This document shows positions 24,668-48,049 of a stretch of DNA of 64,000 nt, in pieces. A program made the position numbers and the translations under genes. Numbering within the stretch: the stretch's first letter is position 1; each line of letters opens with the position of its first letter. This DNA is from Membranipora membranacea (lineage: Eukaryota > Bryozoa > Gymnolaemata > Cheilostomatida > Membraniporidae): assembly GCA_914767715.1 (NCBI GenBank), contig OU612069.1, positions 10,723,387 to 10,787,386 of the forward strand, given 5' to 3'. A model generated the notes under the pieces. That model was not told the DNA's origin and did not search any database. It was given only the letters and a program-made list of their open reading frames with translations.

Positions 24668-27600
24668 CTAGTCTAATTCATCATAGTCATCTTCGGATAC
24701 TAAAAACGGGGCAGGGTCTGTAGTATAATGAGTAGTAGACATAGGACAGGGTGAATTACGAGCAGAATTCTGGAAACAGAGGCGTTCTAGATTGACATTA
24801 CTGTGAATTGGCGTCGGCATAAAGGAATGGATTGAACTGTTGACACTAGCAGCGCTAGTACCCATAGTGTTAGTTTCTCCAGCTGGTATGAAGCGCACAC
24901 TGCGATCAGAAATACCATTCTCATTGCCATACTCTTCATAAGGCAGGTTCTCGATAAAATCTTTCAGTTTCTGCTCCATCTCATTACATACATAACCATC
25001 TTCAAGCTGAGGCGATTCGGGATCCCAAAGAGGGGACTCTTCATCTGGTAAATTCTCTGGTGTATAGGGGGGACTTAAATCATTGACGGAATAGGATTCA
25101 AAAGGTTGAGCACGCCTGTTAAGCTGAAATTCAAGTCTTGAACTGTGGGCATGATTGAATTTATTTTCTCGCAAGCCAACATGCTCCACTTTTGGGATTG
25201 GGGTGCTTTTCTGCCGAGCAAATGAAACACGATTGCGAGGCCTCACATCAGGATCTCTATGATCCCCATGTGAGCTGGGATTGTGCAAAATGCGAGGTCG
25301 GGCCCCTCCAATTTCTCGTATTAGCGTTTGGTCGATAGTTTGTTCTGGTTGCGAGGTCTTGGTGGGAGTTTCAGTGATATGATTATCAGAGGTGGCCTGA
25401 TTGATATTGCTGATAGGAGGCTGCTCTTCTTCCTTTTTGCGCTGGTTTGATTCTGCTCTCTCATGACCTATTGGCACTTCTGAGGAGTGAGATTCAAACT
25501 CCATGTCTTGTTGTACTTTGCCTGAGTGACCTGAATAACAGCAGCAGTTGAGGTTCTATTGACAATCAATTACAGGTGGTTTTAGTTTTGATAGTTTAAC
25601 TGTTCCCCTAGCCTGGGATTCAGGCCAACAATTGGGCCTTATCTGTATTGTTAGTGGTGTTTGAAGTTGCTTCTGTGGTGCTATCTACTCATGTATCACT
25701 ATTGTTCATTTCTGAATAGACCCATGTGCTTACATTTTGGTTTGGTTTTGATCGGTTAATGGGTTTTGGTTGTTGTGTGGAGTTGTCTGTTCTGACAAAC
25801 ATACTCAACCTGATTAGATAACTCCGAAATGTTGGACTGAATCCCAGTATAACTTTCCCCTGACTATGAGGAGAAAAATGTTCAAAAATGCAAACCAATA
25901 ATGCAGATCAGACAGTTATAACCGGACTCGGTATTATTTATTTGTGATGATTATATTGGTTTTGGCCTTAATTTTGGAAGTTATTGGCAATTAAAGAGTA
26001 ACAACTGGCAGGCATTTGATGATAATAGAATGCCATTAACAGTTACACAAACAGGAAGTCGAGTTCTCTAATTACTGCAAACTTTTGGGACAGATTGAGT
26101 TGCATTTCCTTACATCAGAAATAATTGGCTTGCTTACTTGCAGATGTTTTAGTGGAAGAGGCGGTCTGTGCACTCAGTCGATCCAGCAGGAGTTTTTTGT
26201 GATGGTTTGTCAGAGTGTTTGGAGCACTGGTCACTCTGTTAGAGCTGGATGCAAAGTGAACTATTGAAATAAAAGATAGCTAAAGGAGTGAGCTTAATGG
26301 TGAACATATCACTCCAATCGAAATGAGGCAAGCAAAACTAACTCATATGATCTATCCATCATCCGATTTCATTTACCAATGAAATTTAAGTACTATGAGA
26401 AACAAAAAAGTGAAAACATAAAAAATATGATGCTGTTTCGTAATATTAGAAATTTTAGCTATTATACGGAAAGTAGAAACTGGTTTTTTGCTTGGCTGCC
26501 CTCACAGAAAATTTTCAGCACCAGAAGTTCCACAATTTTGTCTCAAACTAAATTTTAAAGATATTGATTTGAAGACCTTTAACGTGTTTGCGTTTTGATA
26601 CAAAAGAGTACATTTCTTGTCTAAATTGTGTTTGCTCCATTTCATCTGTATTTAGAATTGCTCTCCTTCTACCTATATGCAACCAGATTTTGCACAAGGC
26701 TATCCAATTAGAGGGGTAGCAACTTCCTATACGAGGGAAATGATTTGAGAGTTTCAGTTACTGAAGTTTGGTCTATCATTTCACTGACACCGAACCCTAA
26801 AACTTACATTGTTCTAACATCAGTGGGATATTAGGATTAGCGATCCAGTCATCGACCATCTGTTGGTTTGGATCCTGTTCAGGGGACTGCTCTGCTTTCC
26901 ATTTCACTTGTTTCCTTCTATTTCTTCTGCTCTCTTCACACATGCAGGTTTGCAGAAGTTTGGTAAGAACCTGCTCGCAACTAAGCCTGTCATCTTTGTC
27001 GAACTCAAGCATGGAGCATGCTAGATCACAATGATCAGGGTAAACCTGATAATGCTGTTGTCTGAAGTCTATCATTTTAGTTTGAAGCGGTGTGTAGCTG
27101 CACATTTTCCCATCTGGTCCACAAACAGGCTCTCTCTTTTTCATCTACAGGTTAAAGCATGCAGTGAATAAGTTTATTACTCTGGTGTACCAATAAGCTA
27201 TAGATAAACATACGAGAGTCTGTGATTTTGATTCCATATCTCTAGAGGTGACAAAATTCCCAAAAATTCTCCAAATATTTATTAACTGTTGAATAAATCT
27301 CAACTCAGACACCCTTTTGACCTTTTCCATTTACTTTTGCACAGAAGCCATATGCATTAATCATCCAACTTCAAAGAATGGAAAGGGATATTAAACTAGC
27401 ACCAACAAAAATCCTGATACTCACAGCTCGGTAAATTGCCCTTTTCACACTGTGACGTTTGTTCTTTTTAAATGCTTCTCTCACATCTAAATGGTCTAAC
27501 CACGGGCGCTCTAGAGTCAGCAGATGGTATAACAACGCTCCTATACCATATACATCGGTACTGTCTAACTTCACAGACTCAGCAACGTGATCTTGTGTTA

Positions 27601-30600
27601 ACATCTGATAAAAAGGAAAAGAAATCATTTGTAAACAAGTATAGAATATTCAAAGGGGGATGTGGTGTGGTGAGGTCGTATTTAAGAAAATCAGATTTCT
27701 CTAATCACAGAGTATTTGGAGCAAGCTATTGGGGGATCCAAAACACAAATAGATGTCTAAAGATCAGTTTGAACGTTTTTGTACACTACAGATGTTTAGA
27801 TAAAAACCACATAAGGCCAGATCATATCGCAGATTAGCCAATGGGTTTGCTCTGATTGGGTTTTGTTGACTCCACTTGGCCATTAACAGCAAACCCATTG
27901 CCTAGTCGCAGATCACATCAGCAGTTATTTAATACAATATCCAGTTGATTGTACTCCTATGATCAATGGCGTTGACCAACAGCTGCAGACCTTGATAATA
28001 GGAGCGCAAACTATGTTTAGTGCAGGGTCTGTTACAGATTCAAACTTAGTTTGACTTTTTTCTGCACTGCGGATATATGTACATAAGGCAGTGGCAAAAC
28101 TATGCGCTCAGATGACAGTGCAAGATGGTGGCATAACCTTATCAAACTAAGTGAATGTATGATAGTACACTGTAAGAAACGTGCGCTTGCAGCTGTCTGA
28201 GCACTTAGACTAGGCTGTTACTAATTAATCTCCCTACTTGCAAATAATATAGGTGTCTGTGAGCTATCATTGATGATTGGAAGTCATGATTGAAACAGCT
28301 AGAACTTTGCTTGTCTTACTAGACAGCAATTTATTTGTTTAAAGGCGCTAATGAAGACATGTTGAAGGTGACTTACCTCTGGTGCCATATACTCAGATGT
28401 CCCCCCAAACGTCTTCTCGTCACTATCTGTGTCAACAGCACACCCAAAATCAATCAGTTTTACCCTCTGATTAAAACTGAAAATAAATTTTGATCAATAT
28501 GATTAGGTCGAATTCACACACCTGCAGACCATTTTTTGTCATTCCAAATGTAAACAGCGGCAACGGTGACAAAACCAGTGGTCCATTTTTCTCTAGAGAC
28601 TTTCATTATGGGGACTAACTTAGGAACTAAGACTTGGTGAATACTTCAAAACATTCTCTGCAGGTGCAAACATATATCTCAACATTTTTGTGCTGACACA
28701 TTGTGCTGGCAGTGGGATTTAGTGATATGTTATCTAGCCTGTTTACAGGGTGTCCAACACTGACCTTGCCTGTTTGACATTTATATGGATCAGATAGTTG
28801 ATGGCATATAGCCAGTTACCTACAGGTTAGAAGCAGTACACTCAAAGCACGGAGCTGCTAGTTAGTGCAGGATCAAACACTTTCTTACAGTCAGGAGATT
28901 GAAGGTTTGATAGCCTAAGGTGAGTAATATGAGGAACACCTACCAGTTGAACATAACGTTGTGAGGTTTGATGTCACAGTGAACAAGCCACTTCTTCTGC
29001 ACATGCATTACTGCATTTATAACCCCATGAAGAATGTCATTTATATGGTTTGCTGGGAATCTCCTTTTGGCCTTCAGGTAAAACTTTATGAACTTGGACA
29101 GATCAAATCCTTCAAGCAAAAACTAGGCAAAATGTATGTATAATTAGTGAGCATACAAACAACAACATTGCAGAATACTTTGGCTGTCTTTTGCTGGGAT
29201 GAACTTTACGAATGGAATGTGTAGCTCTCTACAGATTTCAGATATAGGCGCGGCGGTGCAACAACATCAGGTTGTTGCTATCAACAAAATTGGCGGAGCA
29301 CTGCATCTGTGACCCTTGAAATAGGTAATAAGCATTTTAGGGATTTAGGACCTTAACTATTTTAGGCTTATGCGTTGAATTATATGGATGCCTTATATAG
29401 CCATACCCATCAAGGCATACATCACGTCAGGCTTCATGAGATACATAGAAATGCAAATGGCACACTCTCGAGTAGCATAATCATTTGTTTATTGGATGAT
29501 TACGGTCACCAGGGGTAACTACTCTCTCTTATATGAAGCACAATATCATACCTGAGAAATATTCTAGCCCTATAAACACTCTGTCAGTTCGAGGGCAGAA
29601 ACAAGCAAAGTAAAACTGTATAATATTTTCATGGCTATCATTCTCAAACTTCTGAAAGGTTTCCACTTCTCTGATGATATGTTTGTTGATTTCAGGGTCT
29701 GCCTCCTCGCCAAAATCCCACTTATGGCACTGTAGAAAACCATAACAGCTTTCAAAGTCTTACACTCTAATCTAAAGACTCAGTTGAATGGAATATTTCC
29801 AGATTGTTTAATTGACAAGATCAGAAAGTGGATGATGGTAGATTAAGAAGAACAGATCCCAATGTCGCACAAGTATCCATGGAGACTGCTAAAAGCGATT
29901 TTTACATGAAGCACAGCTAGATATTAGTGACGTGTCAATGGATATGCCAATCAATTGTTCGTCTTTTTCAATATGGATGTAAATTTTTAATTGCATCTCT
30001 TGACTAGACTTATTTTAAAGGCATAAGATGGCTTTCTGAATATGTCAGTTGATTGAACTGATATGGAATCCAACGGACAAACGGGTCACTTTGGAAGTGT
30101 ACTCACAAATTTCAAGCATATATCTTGTTTGCCTTGCGCTCCCTTTTGACGCTTGATACACTTGTAAACAGAACCAAATCCTCCGCTGCCTAGGGATTCT
30201 ATCACTTGAATTCTGTAGACCTCAGCATTGCCTCCGATTTTCTGAAAAGTATAGAAAAATAAACTTCACAATGAGAGTTGTCACTCATAGCTCACGGTAG
30301 GGCAACTCCAAGTTGTGCAGCCTTTTTGGTATTTTGTCCACATTTCAGTCAATCAAATATCCATAAAATGCTAAAACAATAATTCGGAATTTGAGGAATA
30401 CGGCAGTTACAACAGCCTTAGTTGAGCACAGCCACAAGCAGTCAAATGGCATGACAACAGACAGATGAATTGACAAGCACTGAGCACCCCTTTGGGGTTT
30501 GAGCAGCAAAGATACAGAGTACATACCAATAACAGAAGGGGATCATAATAACATTATAATTACATACAACTCGGAGGAGAAAGAAACCCACCTAGATACC

Positions 30601-32015
30601 TGTAAGTCATGACCTATAAGACTGCAATATGGCCAGCCGCAACCTAATGGGAACAAGACATGACCAAAAATACTCATTGCTTAATTTTACTCTTGTGAAT
30701 TAGTTTTGCCTCACAAGAACACTGAAGTGATTAAATTTGAAGCAGATATTATCCCAATCAAAGATGTCATGAAAAATTGAATGAAGTGGTCATACCGCCC
30801 TGAGTAAGGGAATGAGTCGAGTATACAGAGGATGGTGGTTGACTCAAGTCAATTGATGCAAATCTCTGTTGGCTGTAACTGGAACAACTAGCAGTACTGG
30901 GAATCCATGAAAACCCCCTACCCGATCAAGTCACGAATGTGAGGTGCTGTAGGGGAGGATTGCTGTGCGCAGTTTACAAAACATACAGATAAATTATATA
31001 ACTTACTTGAAATTATCGCTATTTAAAATCACAAGAGCACAACTGATGACTCTACGGTTAAATAGAACCAACCTCAAATTCTCTGTAGATCTATAATGAT
31101 TCACAGACGCTCTTGTCAAAACCTCTAATAACATAGGAATATCCACTCAAAATCTCCTTTCTGATTCCAATAACTGTGATAACCACTCACCCTAATTGCA
31201 TTGGATTCTCCAACATCATTGGCGGGTCTGGCGATGTCTGATGAATTAGATGGAGCATCCTTGGAAATAGCGTACAGTTTGCTACAATTCTTCTTACCAT
31301 ATGTCTAAAGCATACAGCAAGAACAGCCTTACATTATGGAAATTAAATTTGGCGGTGAAGAAAGCAAATAACTCATGTTGATTTTTATCAGGTAAACACA
31401 CAGGCGTAGGAATAGTATTTGAAATCTGCAATCAGATGTCCCCTCAACATGTCTCCATCATAGTAATATTGCAGCTTAGTAATATTGCAAGTTTGGCTAC
31501 ATGCTTCATTGTATCTAGTTACCCTCGATTTTCATGAGAACAAGTTGAGTTGTTTGTCCCCGCTCTATATCCTGTATGACAACATCAGACAAATCATGAA
31601 ACCCAGCTAGCAATTGATCCACGCAGTAATTTAAATGGTGGAGAATACAGCTAAGTTCCTACCTGTTTTCGCATTGATACTTATTTAGCCTTTAGCCTTT
31701 ACTTCATATTGGCCAACTTACACTCAGATATCACCCTATCCTGTAGAAGTATAAACCCGAGGGTGTTGAGGGGAGGAACAATCAACCTTGAAAGCTCCCC
31801 GAGTGTGACTTGAACCCACAACTCCTGCGGCCCCAACCGGCTGGCAGTGTGATACCTACACTTTCCATCACCCTATGCTAATGTTAATAGATTTGTTATT
31901 CACTCACCCCGTCATTCGCTACAATGTCCCCATCTTTAAGTAATGTAAATAGAAGTGGATCCTGATCAGATGTTGGCTGTACGCTGGTACCTTGGTTGGC
32001 TACCACACCACTCAT
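24668..32015 (-). CDS. Protein kinase A (array member), complete
   Basis: A eukaryotic-type protein kinase, predicted Ser/Thr, family not assigned. Exons in transcript order: 32042-31908 (ATG at 32015), 31304-31191, 30241-30107, 29729-29552, 29109-28944, 28476-28377, 27604-27425, 27144-26808, 26260-26138, 25530-24668; 2304 coding nt, 767 residues. Seen: glycine loop G92-S-G-G-F-G97, ATP lysine K118 (I-C-L-K), helix C glutamate E140, catalytic loop HCDIKPHN with D224 and N229, D243-[13 protein letters not shown] ending the activation segment, and helix F D284 in DVYGIGALLYHLL. The non-kinase parts are about 75 N-terminal residues and a 330-residue Ser/Thr- and acid-rich tail ending DDYDELD. 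The frame stays open for nine codons upstream of the ATG within the first exon, so an earlier start in an unseen exon is possible. All catalytic residues are present, so activity is expected. Confidence 0.9.
25680..25823 (+). mobile_element. MITE M1, copy 1
   Basis: A 144-bp sequence with inverted ends (CTATCTACTCAT at left, TGATTAGATAAC at right). It matches the reverse complement of 52711-52869, including CTGAATAGACCCATGTGCTT. It lies in the last intron of kinase A. Confidence 0.75.
31744..31862 (-). mobile_element. tRNA-like SINE (S2), copy 1
   Basis: Minus-strand tRNA-like sequence with GTGGGTTCAAGTCACAC as B box, flanked by a GGGGAGCTTTCAAGGTTGAT body. A diverged relative with the same GGGGAAGCTTCTCAAGAGTGA type of body occurs at 38805-38960. 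It lies in intron 1 of kinase A. Confidence 0.6.
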
Positions 32016-32042
32016 GGCCACCCTAGCCTCTCCTATGTATTT

Positions 32043-34329
32043 CTACAAAGAAATTGTTTAATTATCATATTCACTAGAATGGTCCTAGCTCTAACCTTAT
32101 TATACCAATGGGATTTTGTAAAGAATAATATATCTGATCATCCTCCACTAAAATATAAAGTGAGGGTGTCATTTCCCAGCCGGCACAACTGTATCTAAAC
32201 TATGTTGGAAAGATGTTTACCTTAGAGGCTGAACTACGTCTGCCTAATGTGGCAATCTGTCATGCTATTATATGTTGGAATGGTGCATTTTAGTAGATAT
32301 TGTTACGATATATAAACTGCCTCTGATACACATCTAACTAAAGGCTTGTATATATAGTAACGATGCGTTTTCTACACAATATATCATACCTCAGTGTATA
32401 TTTAATTTTAATTACGATATATTAGATTTAACATCAATTAGCATTTAGGAGGGTGTTTTACTCATAGTGATTCAGTCCACTGTGGATGTTGAGTAGTAGG
32501 CCCATTAGACCATTAGACTTCCACTAGTGTATGGTAAGTCATTGAGTCATTTGCAGTGTCACTCTTGAAACTTCCTTTGAATGCAATCTGGTTCAACTTT
32601 ATTCGCAAAGAACATTAAGTGGTGCTTAATGCAGGTAATCTAAACCCTGGCTATTTATTAACCAATTTCAAAATACTGACATGTATTAATGTTTCAAAGT
32701 TATTGAATAATGGTTTATTTAAATAATTATATTGCACTGTTGTGTTGTCACAAGGGCTTACCAAACGTTAGCAGCTTACCAGGGGAGATAAATGCAAGTA
32801 ATGTATACAAATTCAACAGCTACACAGTCATGAACGCATCGTTCCCATGCAGTTTAGAGACTAGATTTGATTTTAAGAAAATGGAATACAACAGTGCAAA
32901 ATAGAATTGTACACAATTTGGAGCCACACAGAGTGTTAGCAAACAAATTGCAAAGCATTTTTTTCCCATATGATGCCAGTATTCTTGCAAATTACTCTCT
33001 AGTAAAGTAGCTGTAGTTACTGCGCAGTTACCATATTGGAAAAAACTGTGTTGCTTTGTATGCACCATTTATGCATCTACAAGATATTGAATGTTAAACG
33101 TGTACCATGCAACACAGAAACAATCCAATTGCGACATTGGAAACATGTTGCCGCATACAATGTGCCCGCTGGGTTGGTTCCTACACCGCTGAACTCGATT
33201 TTGGCAAATTACAAAACAAGGAGCATGGAGCATATGAAAGTTTAATTACTGGACGCTCAACCATTCAGCTCATTGATCGCTCTTAGTTCTGATGTAATGT
33301 GATGTTTATGTTTTAGAATGCTCATAAATATAGGGTCTAAGATCCTATGATCATGCCATGGTATTTCTTCCGTCAATGATTACCTGCAAGCCAGATGTAC
33401 ACTGTACATCTGGCTTGCAATAATCATTGAAGAAACACCATACATAAGACATCCGGAGGTGCAATGTTTCATTGCGTGGCAGGGCACACTCATGTGGGCC
33501 CTACGGCATGTACAACACATCTGTATGCGGGCATTGAGTGCTGTTAGAAATGTCCTCTACACAGCACCTGTGTAACACTTGTTTTGGTGTTCTGTCGGTT
33601 GGATCAATCCCAGCCCTCCTAGTACACTAAATCAGGTCGCTTGAATTGAGAGCTAGGCCCTATATTCCCAGCAAGGTGACGTGAGTCAAGAGAGACATAG
33701 TAATTATGTATGTAATTGGCAAGTATGCAAGTGACTTGTCACTGTGTACAAATGGGGTCTAGCAGTGCATGCAGTCATAGGTCAGATTGTACAGATGAGA
33801 AAGCTTTGAGTTACATTCACCTGACCATAGCTGAGCTTATTCTCAGACAAGTCCGGCTTTGAAATAATTGAAGTTTGATACAGAAGAATTACCAGGCTCC
33901 CTCCCTCCCTCCCACTGCCACTCCTAGGCTGGAACGCAAAAATCGGCCACTCTAGTCTAGTTTTGACTTGACTCTTGAGGTAGAACAAGATAAACATATA
34001 TCTAAGATGCAATGAAGGAACATTGAAATTGCCCATAAAAACATGGATTGATAGGAGCTAGGCCACATATTGATTTCACTTTACCAAAGAAATTTGCCTT
34101 CTTGATTGAGAAAGGGGAATCCCAGACTGGAGGATGAAGTGAAAGTTGAACTTACATCCAAAGAGAAACTGCAATACTATGCATCAATTTTATTCCTCTT
34201 TTTGAAAAAGAACAAAAAGGTTTTTGAAGTTATTTTCTCTTTACAAGAACTGATCACTGAGAGCATAACTATCAATGGTAACATGTACATGATTGACTTG
34301 GAAATTCCAAGTTGAGGTTGCATTGCCAT
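32043..34329. other. Intergenic upstream of kinase A
   Basis: No exon or RNA gene was recognised. The only marked structure is the hairpin at 33358-33441. Several 60-85-residue open frames on both strands show no family feature and no paralogous counterpart. Confidence 0.5.
33358..33441. repeat. 84-bp near-perfect hairpin
   Basis: The core TGCAAGCCAGATGTACA is followed after one base by its exact reverse complement. The outer arms (ATGGTATTTCTTCCGTCAAT and ATTGAAGAAACACCAT) continue the pairing with small bulges. Either a tiny fold-back element or a transcribed hairpin; the nearly loop-free centre argues against a canonical pre-microRNA. Confidence 0.85.
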
Positions 34330-35188
34330 CAATATACTTCCCTCATTTTACAGTGGCCTACAGTCATCCAAGCATAATATTAATCCACAGTGAAAACTTT
34401 GCCATTACTCAATAGTAAGTGAATATACATTACTAGTGATCCCGGAACAAGGTATATGATTCTGGTAACTTTCTGATTCTGTCAAACAGGAACATTTATA
34501 TAGAATATGCAAAATAAGCGAAAAAAGCGTAACAAAACATTTGGCAAAGAAAATGAATTTGATTGAATGGGAATAGAAAAAATCATTCAGTTTTCATTAT
34601 TATGTTCCAAATTTTTACACCAATTAGAGAAAAATAAGGATTATGGCACATAGAACAATAATTGAGTAGATTGATATGAGCAGACTGCGTGAGCACATAT
34701 ATAGATTGGCAGCCAATCACCACACCGACCAATCAGGTGATAAATCACTCCAAATATTACAGAATGACAGTTTTTGAAAATATTGCTCAAAATTGAAATA
34801 ATATTATTTAAAATGTTTCTGCAAAACGTACGAAGGTAGATGAGTTGACCACAGTCAAATGGGAAAAGTTTTCATGAGCTGATAAACAATTTTTTTTCCG
34901 GTGACAACAGACAAGACAGGCTTCTGAATTCTGCTTGCTAAACATTTCATGGGATTCTAAATTCTGCTATCAATATTCAAGAAAAAAACTTACATTCCAC
35001 AATACCGGGGCTTCTGAAACTCTAATGTTCTTAATACATTTAATTCCAGATAAAGCCAAATCGATAGGCTTTTAAACATCGTCATACTGAAGACCACAGC
35101 GTTCCTAGCCTTATTACAGGTGGGACTGCTGCGATGAAGCTATAGGCGTCCCCTGTAGAGTAATCGATTTGAGACAGAGGACCAGGGG
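34330..35188 (-). repeat. Duplicated 3' flank of a lost kinase copy
   Basis: Collinear, with gaps, to the 3' flank of kinase C at 48050-48919. Shared words include GCAAAACGTACGAAGG, AATACATTTAATT, CATACTGAAG and GGCGTCCCC. It runs directly into the coding relic at 35189-35240. Confidence 0.78.
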
Positions 35189-35240
35189 TTATAAGTCTAA
35201 TCCTTGATCACTCTCCTCTGCAGCTTGAGGCTCTGTGTAG
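35189..35240 (-). pseudogene. 3'-end relic of a fourth array kinase
   Basis: On the minus strand this reads EPQAAEESDQGLD, one extra Leu and a stop. Kinase C ends EPQAAEESDQELD. The homology stops abruptly at the first base of repeat R2 (35241), so only the last dozen or so codons and the 3' flank of this paralogue remain. It lies between kinases A and B, where a tandem member would be expected. Confidence 0.85.
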
Positions 35241-36023
35241 TTGGAACAATAGAAGTGCTATGCAGTAATTATCTTTCTTGTTGGTAGTGGTGACGTAATA
35301 TCTGCACATTGGCCACCCAAGCAGCTAATTTTCCAAAAACTAACTGAAAAACCTGTCTGATGGAATCCAACAACTGTAACACCCCAGGCACAAATGAGTT
35401 GTGCTGCCTAAATAGTGGTGATGATTAAAACTAGCAATATATAATATTGATTATAATTTTAACACTTTGGGGTATAATGCTAGAATCGGCCTAAATAGTA
35501 TTTACTGCAACATGTTTGCACTCGATGCTCAATTCTAGTTTAAAAGAATCACTATTAAAATCTATAATTAAATGAGAATTTTTTGAAAAAACTTGGAAAT
35601 TGGTTTGTTAATCCTAAAAAGAACCTTATCCTCTACGATAATACGGACTAAATGAATTTTCAATTCAACAATTTCAAGAACATTGACCCATAGCAGCCAC
35701 GGCATCAGGCGCAACAAGGCGAAATTCTGAGACCAAAGCGATGTAGGTTTATAATTTTAGCTCAACAGAAGATTGATATTCTGTCAAATATAATATACAT
35801 AATAAACATACTATTACAATTTCAAAACTTTAAGAGCCTATCAACCAGTTCCGTCCAAATGACAGTTTGAAAAAATTATGCATACAGGAAGACTGCAGTA
35901 AATAACTTACTTACATGACAAGATTAATATTTGGACTCCGAAAGCTTTAAAGCTTGTCACTCAAGACAATAACAGACAAGCTACATTGGCTTTCCGATGA
36001 ACGATAATAATTAGCTATTCTGC
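35241..36023 (+). repeat. Dispersed repeat R2, copy 2 (783 bp)
   Basis: Collinear with 22397-23160. It starts exactly where the kinase relic ends, so insertion or recombination at this repeat probably removed the rest of that gene. From 36024 to 36904 no feature was recognised. Confidence 0.82.
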
Positions 36024-36904
36024 AGTTTGTGGTACATTTGAGAGTTACGATGGCCCCGGAACATCGAGTAATCAACAGGCTGGCGGGCAATTGTGATGCA
36101 AACCAATCCACATTAAGTCTAAAGATGTCTAGAGTTTGCACTGAGTGGGGAGGGATTACAAATTTTTCCGAAAATTTGGTATTATCATGCTGATGGTGTG
36201 TGCCTGTGGTAGAGACAGACTTCTGAGTCTGAGAACGCTTAGCTATACCGATAATGAAATAACTATCAAAAGAAAGTGTCTGGGAAGTTTCCAACAAAAT
36301 TTGTTTAATAATGACATCAAAAGCTGAGAAAAGAGAGAAGTTTTACCAAAGAGTAATTCGTTGTTTTAGTAATTTTGATTTCTACAATGTGAACCATTGA
36401 CTGGCTACAATATCTATGGCACTTACGAATATATAAATATAGATCTATAGAACAATAAACATTATTCAAAAAAACATAATAATTGACCCATATGCGGTCA
36501 TGTTGACATAAACAAATTTCTTGTGGAATTATTTTGTTTAGTTTTTTTTATAAAATTAATTCTATTGATTTACCTAAAGAAGTGATGGTTAAAATTACTG
36601 CTTGAGATCTTAAATCGAAATCAGATATCACACCAATTATTGGGTGATAATATGAAGGCAGTTACTAAAATGATTGACCACAAATTCCTGAAAGTGAATG
36701 AGGATTTGAATAAAAAATAACAGTAGGCTATCACAAAATATTAATGTGGTAAAAGTGATCTCAGAGTGGTAAAATCAAAATTAATTGAATAAATTTTCAT
36801 CTTCACAATATGATGAAGATGCCCCGTGACGATGATCATAATCAACATTATGTGATGAGTTGCGAGCCGATTTCTGATGAACGAGATGTTCTAGGTTTAG
36901 GTTA

Positions 36905-46574
<9,670 letters not shown>

Positions 46575-46650
46575 ACCTCCTGAGCATGTATCAAGCCATG
46601 CTTTGGCTCAAATCATTTCCTGAAAAAGAGAGCATGGTTTGTGAAGTAGG

Positions 46651-46862
46651 GAGTAGGAGGTGGCTCAGTTGGTTAGAGCACCGGACTTCAACATGCAAGT
46701 GTTGGAAGGTCGTGGGTTCGAATCCCACTGCAGTCCATCTTCTACTGGGGATTGGTTGGTCCCCCAGGTGTGCTCCGACCTGCCTGCAAACAGAGAGCGA
46801 ATTGGTGCAGATATTGCGGCCTCGCCAATAAAGCAATAATATTTCGCCGATTTTAATCAAAC
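46651..46862 (+). mobile_element. tRNA-derived SINE (S1), best-preserved head
   Basis: The tRNA-like head is nearly complete: A box TGGCTCAGTTGGTTAGAG, anticodon-arm region ACTTCAACATGCAAGTGT, B box GGTTCGAATCCC, then the family body and a GATTTTAATCAA tail. Reading frames over it on both strands are artefacts. From 46863 to 48049 nothing else was recognised except a weak S1-like fragment near 47880. Confidence 0.86.
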
Positions 46863-48049
46863 TTTTAATCAACCTAAACATGTGCCCTGTTGAAGACAAT
46901 GGTAGCTGTGACAGATACAGGAGAGTCATGAAATAAGAATCAATGCATAGTTTGGTGAGATTAGGTTAGGCCTAAGTTAATATCATGCTATGATGACAAA
47001 GGAAAGAACAATCACAATGACTAAAGTGGAAGGTAGAGTTACAAAACAGTCAATTAGATGAACTAGTTACTAGAGGCCCGCAAACCCTTCCCTAACCATA
47101 AGTATACTCTGAGATGTTTGCTTTAATTGAGTGGCTGTCTTGACATGTTGGATGTCATCAGTCATGACAGAGAGTTTTTTAACCACTCAACTGAGTGTAG
47201 ATGAGACCACAGATGTATTTTGCTCACAGATCAACGTAAGAAACACACGCTTACAGCAAAATGCAAATATATAAATAATGGTGATGGCTTATAGTTATAT
47301 TTTAGTTGAAGTGAAAGCATAGTCAAGTTAAGAACATGTATCCAGTCAAGTTAAGAGCATGACCACAGAATCGCAGTGATGGAAAGTAGTAGAGAGTTAC
47401 ATGCTACCAAAGGCAAAATTGATGTGTGTCGTATTATTCTTTCTTACCAGTTCCCTTGCTTGATTGATTGAAAAAAGGGGAATTCCAAACCTCAGTCAAA
47501 TAGAGCCTTTAATCTAGCACATGAAGTATATATCTCTAACGGGTAATTCATAAGAGCTTCACCAAATCCACTGCCCGGTCATCCTGTTTATCTCTAAATA
47601 TAATGCAATGATCTCAGACTATAGTGATGCCCCGATATTATTACCTCATTTCGCCCAAGTTTTTGATGCCCTGACTAATTAATGTAGGAGGGCACAACTC
47701 TGTTTACTTTAAGCCAAAAATATGCTTTCTACAATAGTTTTCAAAGATTGCAGTGGATGGTTGGTTATTGTTTGAATATTGGTAGGAATAAGGCAGGCTT
47801 TCATACAGCCTTATCCACAAGCAGAGGCAAGAAATGAAGGTTGTCTCGGTTTGGGGGTAGGTTGACGCATATCTCCTTGGACTGCAGTGGGATATAAATG
47901 AAGGACATTCTACAGACAGCTAAAACTTGGTGCTCTAATCTACCTTGAATCTACTAACCCACCTCACACTCTCTACCAAGGGTAACATGTTTAGAATTGG
48001 CCTGGGAATTCCATTTGGAGGTCACATTGCATGAATATGTCATCAACCT

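Noticed and set aside
27472-27837. 121-residue plus-strand frame
   Set aside because: Antisense to the helix F exon of kinase A; no splice logic or family feature.
34106-34315. 69-residue plus-strand frame with coiled-coil look
   Set aside because: Single short frame without splice partners, paralogue or start context; could not be supported.
35947-36297. 116-residue minus-strand frame
   Set aside because: Partly inside repeat R2 and not open in the other R2 copy.
46651-46735. Possible functional tRNA gene on the plus strand
   Set aside because: A and B boxes are good, but the acceptor stem does not close and the sequence continues into the body and tail seen in other SINE copies.
47850-47960. 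Additional SINE copy
   Set aside because: Only a short GGACTGCAGTGGGATAT match to the S1 family; too degenerate to give as a feature.
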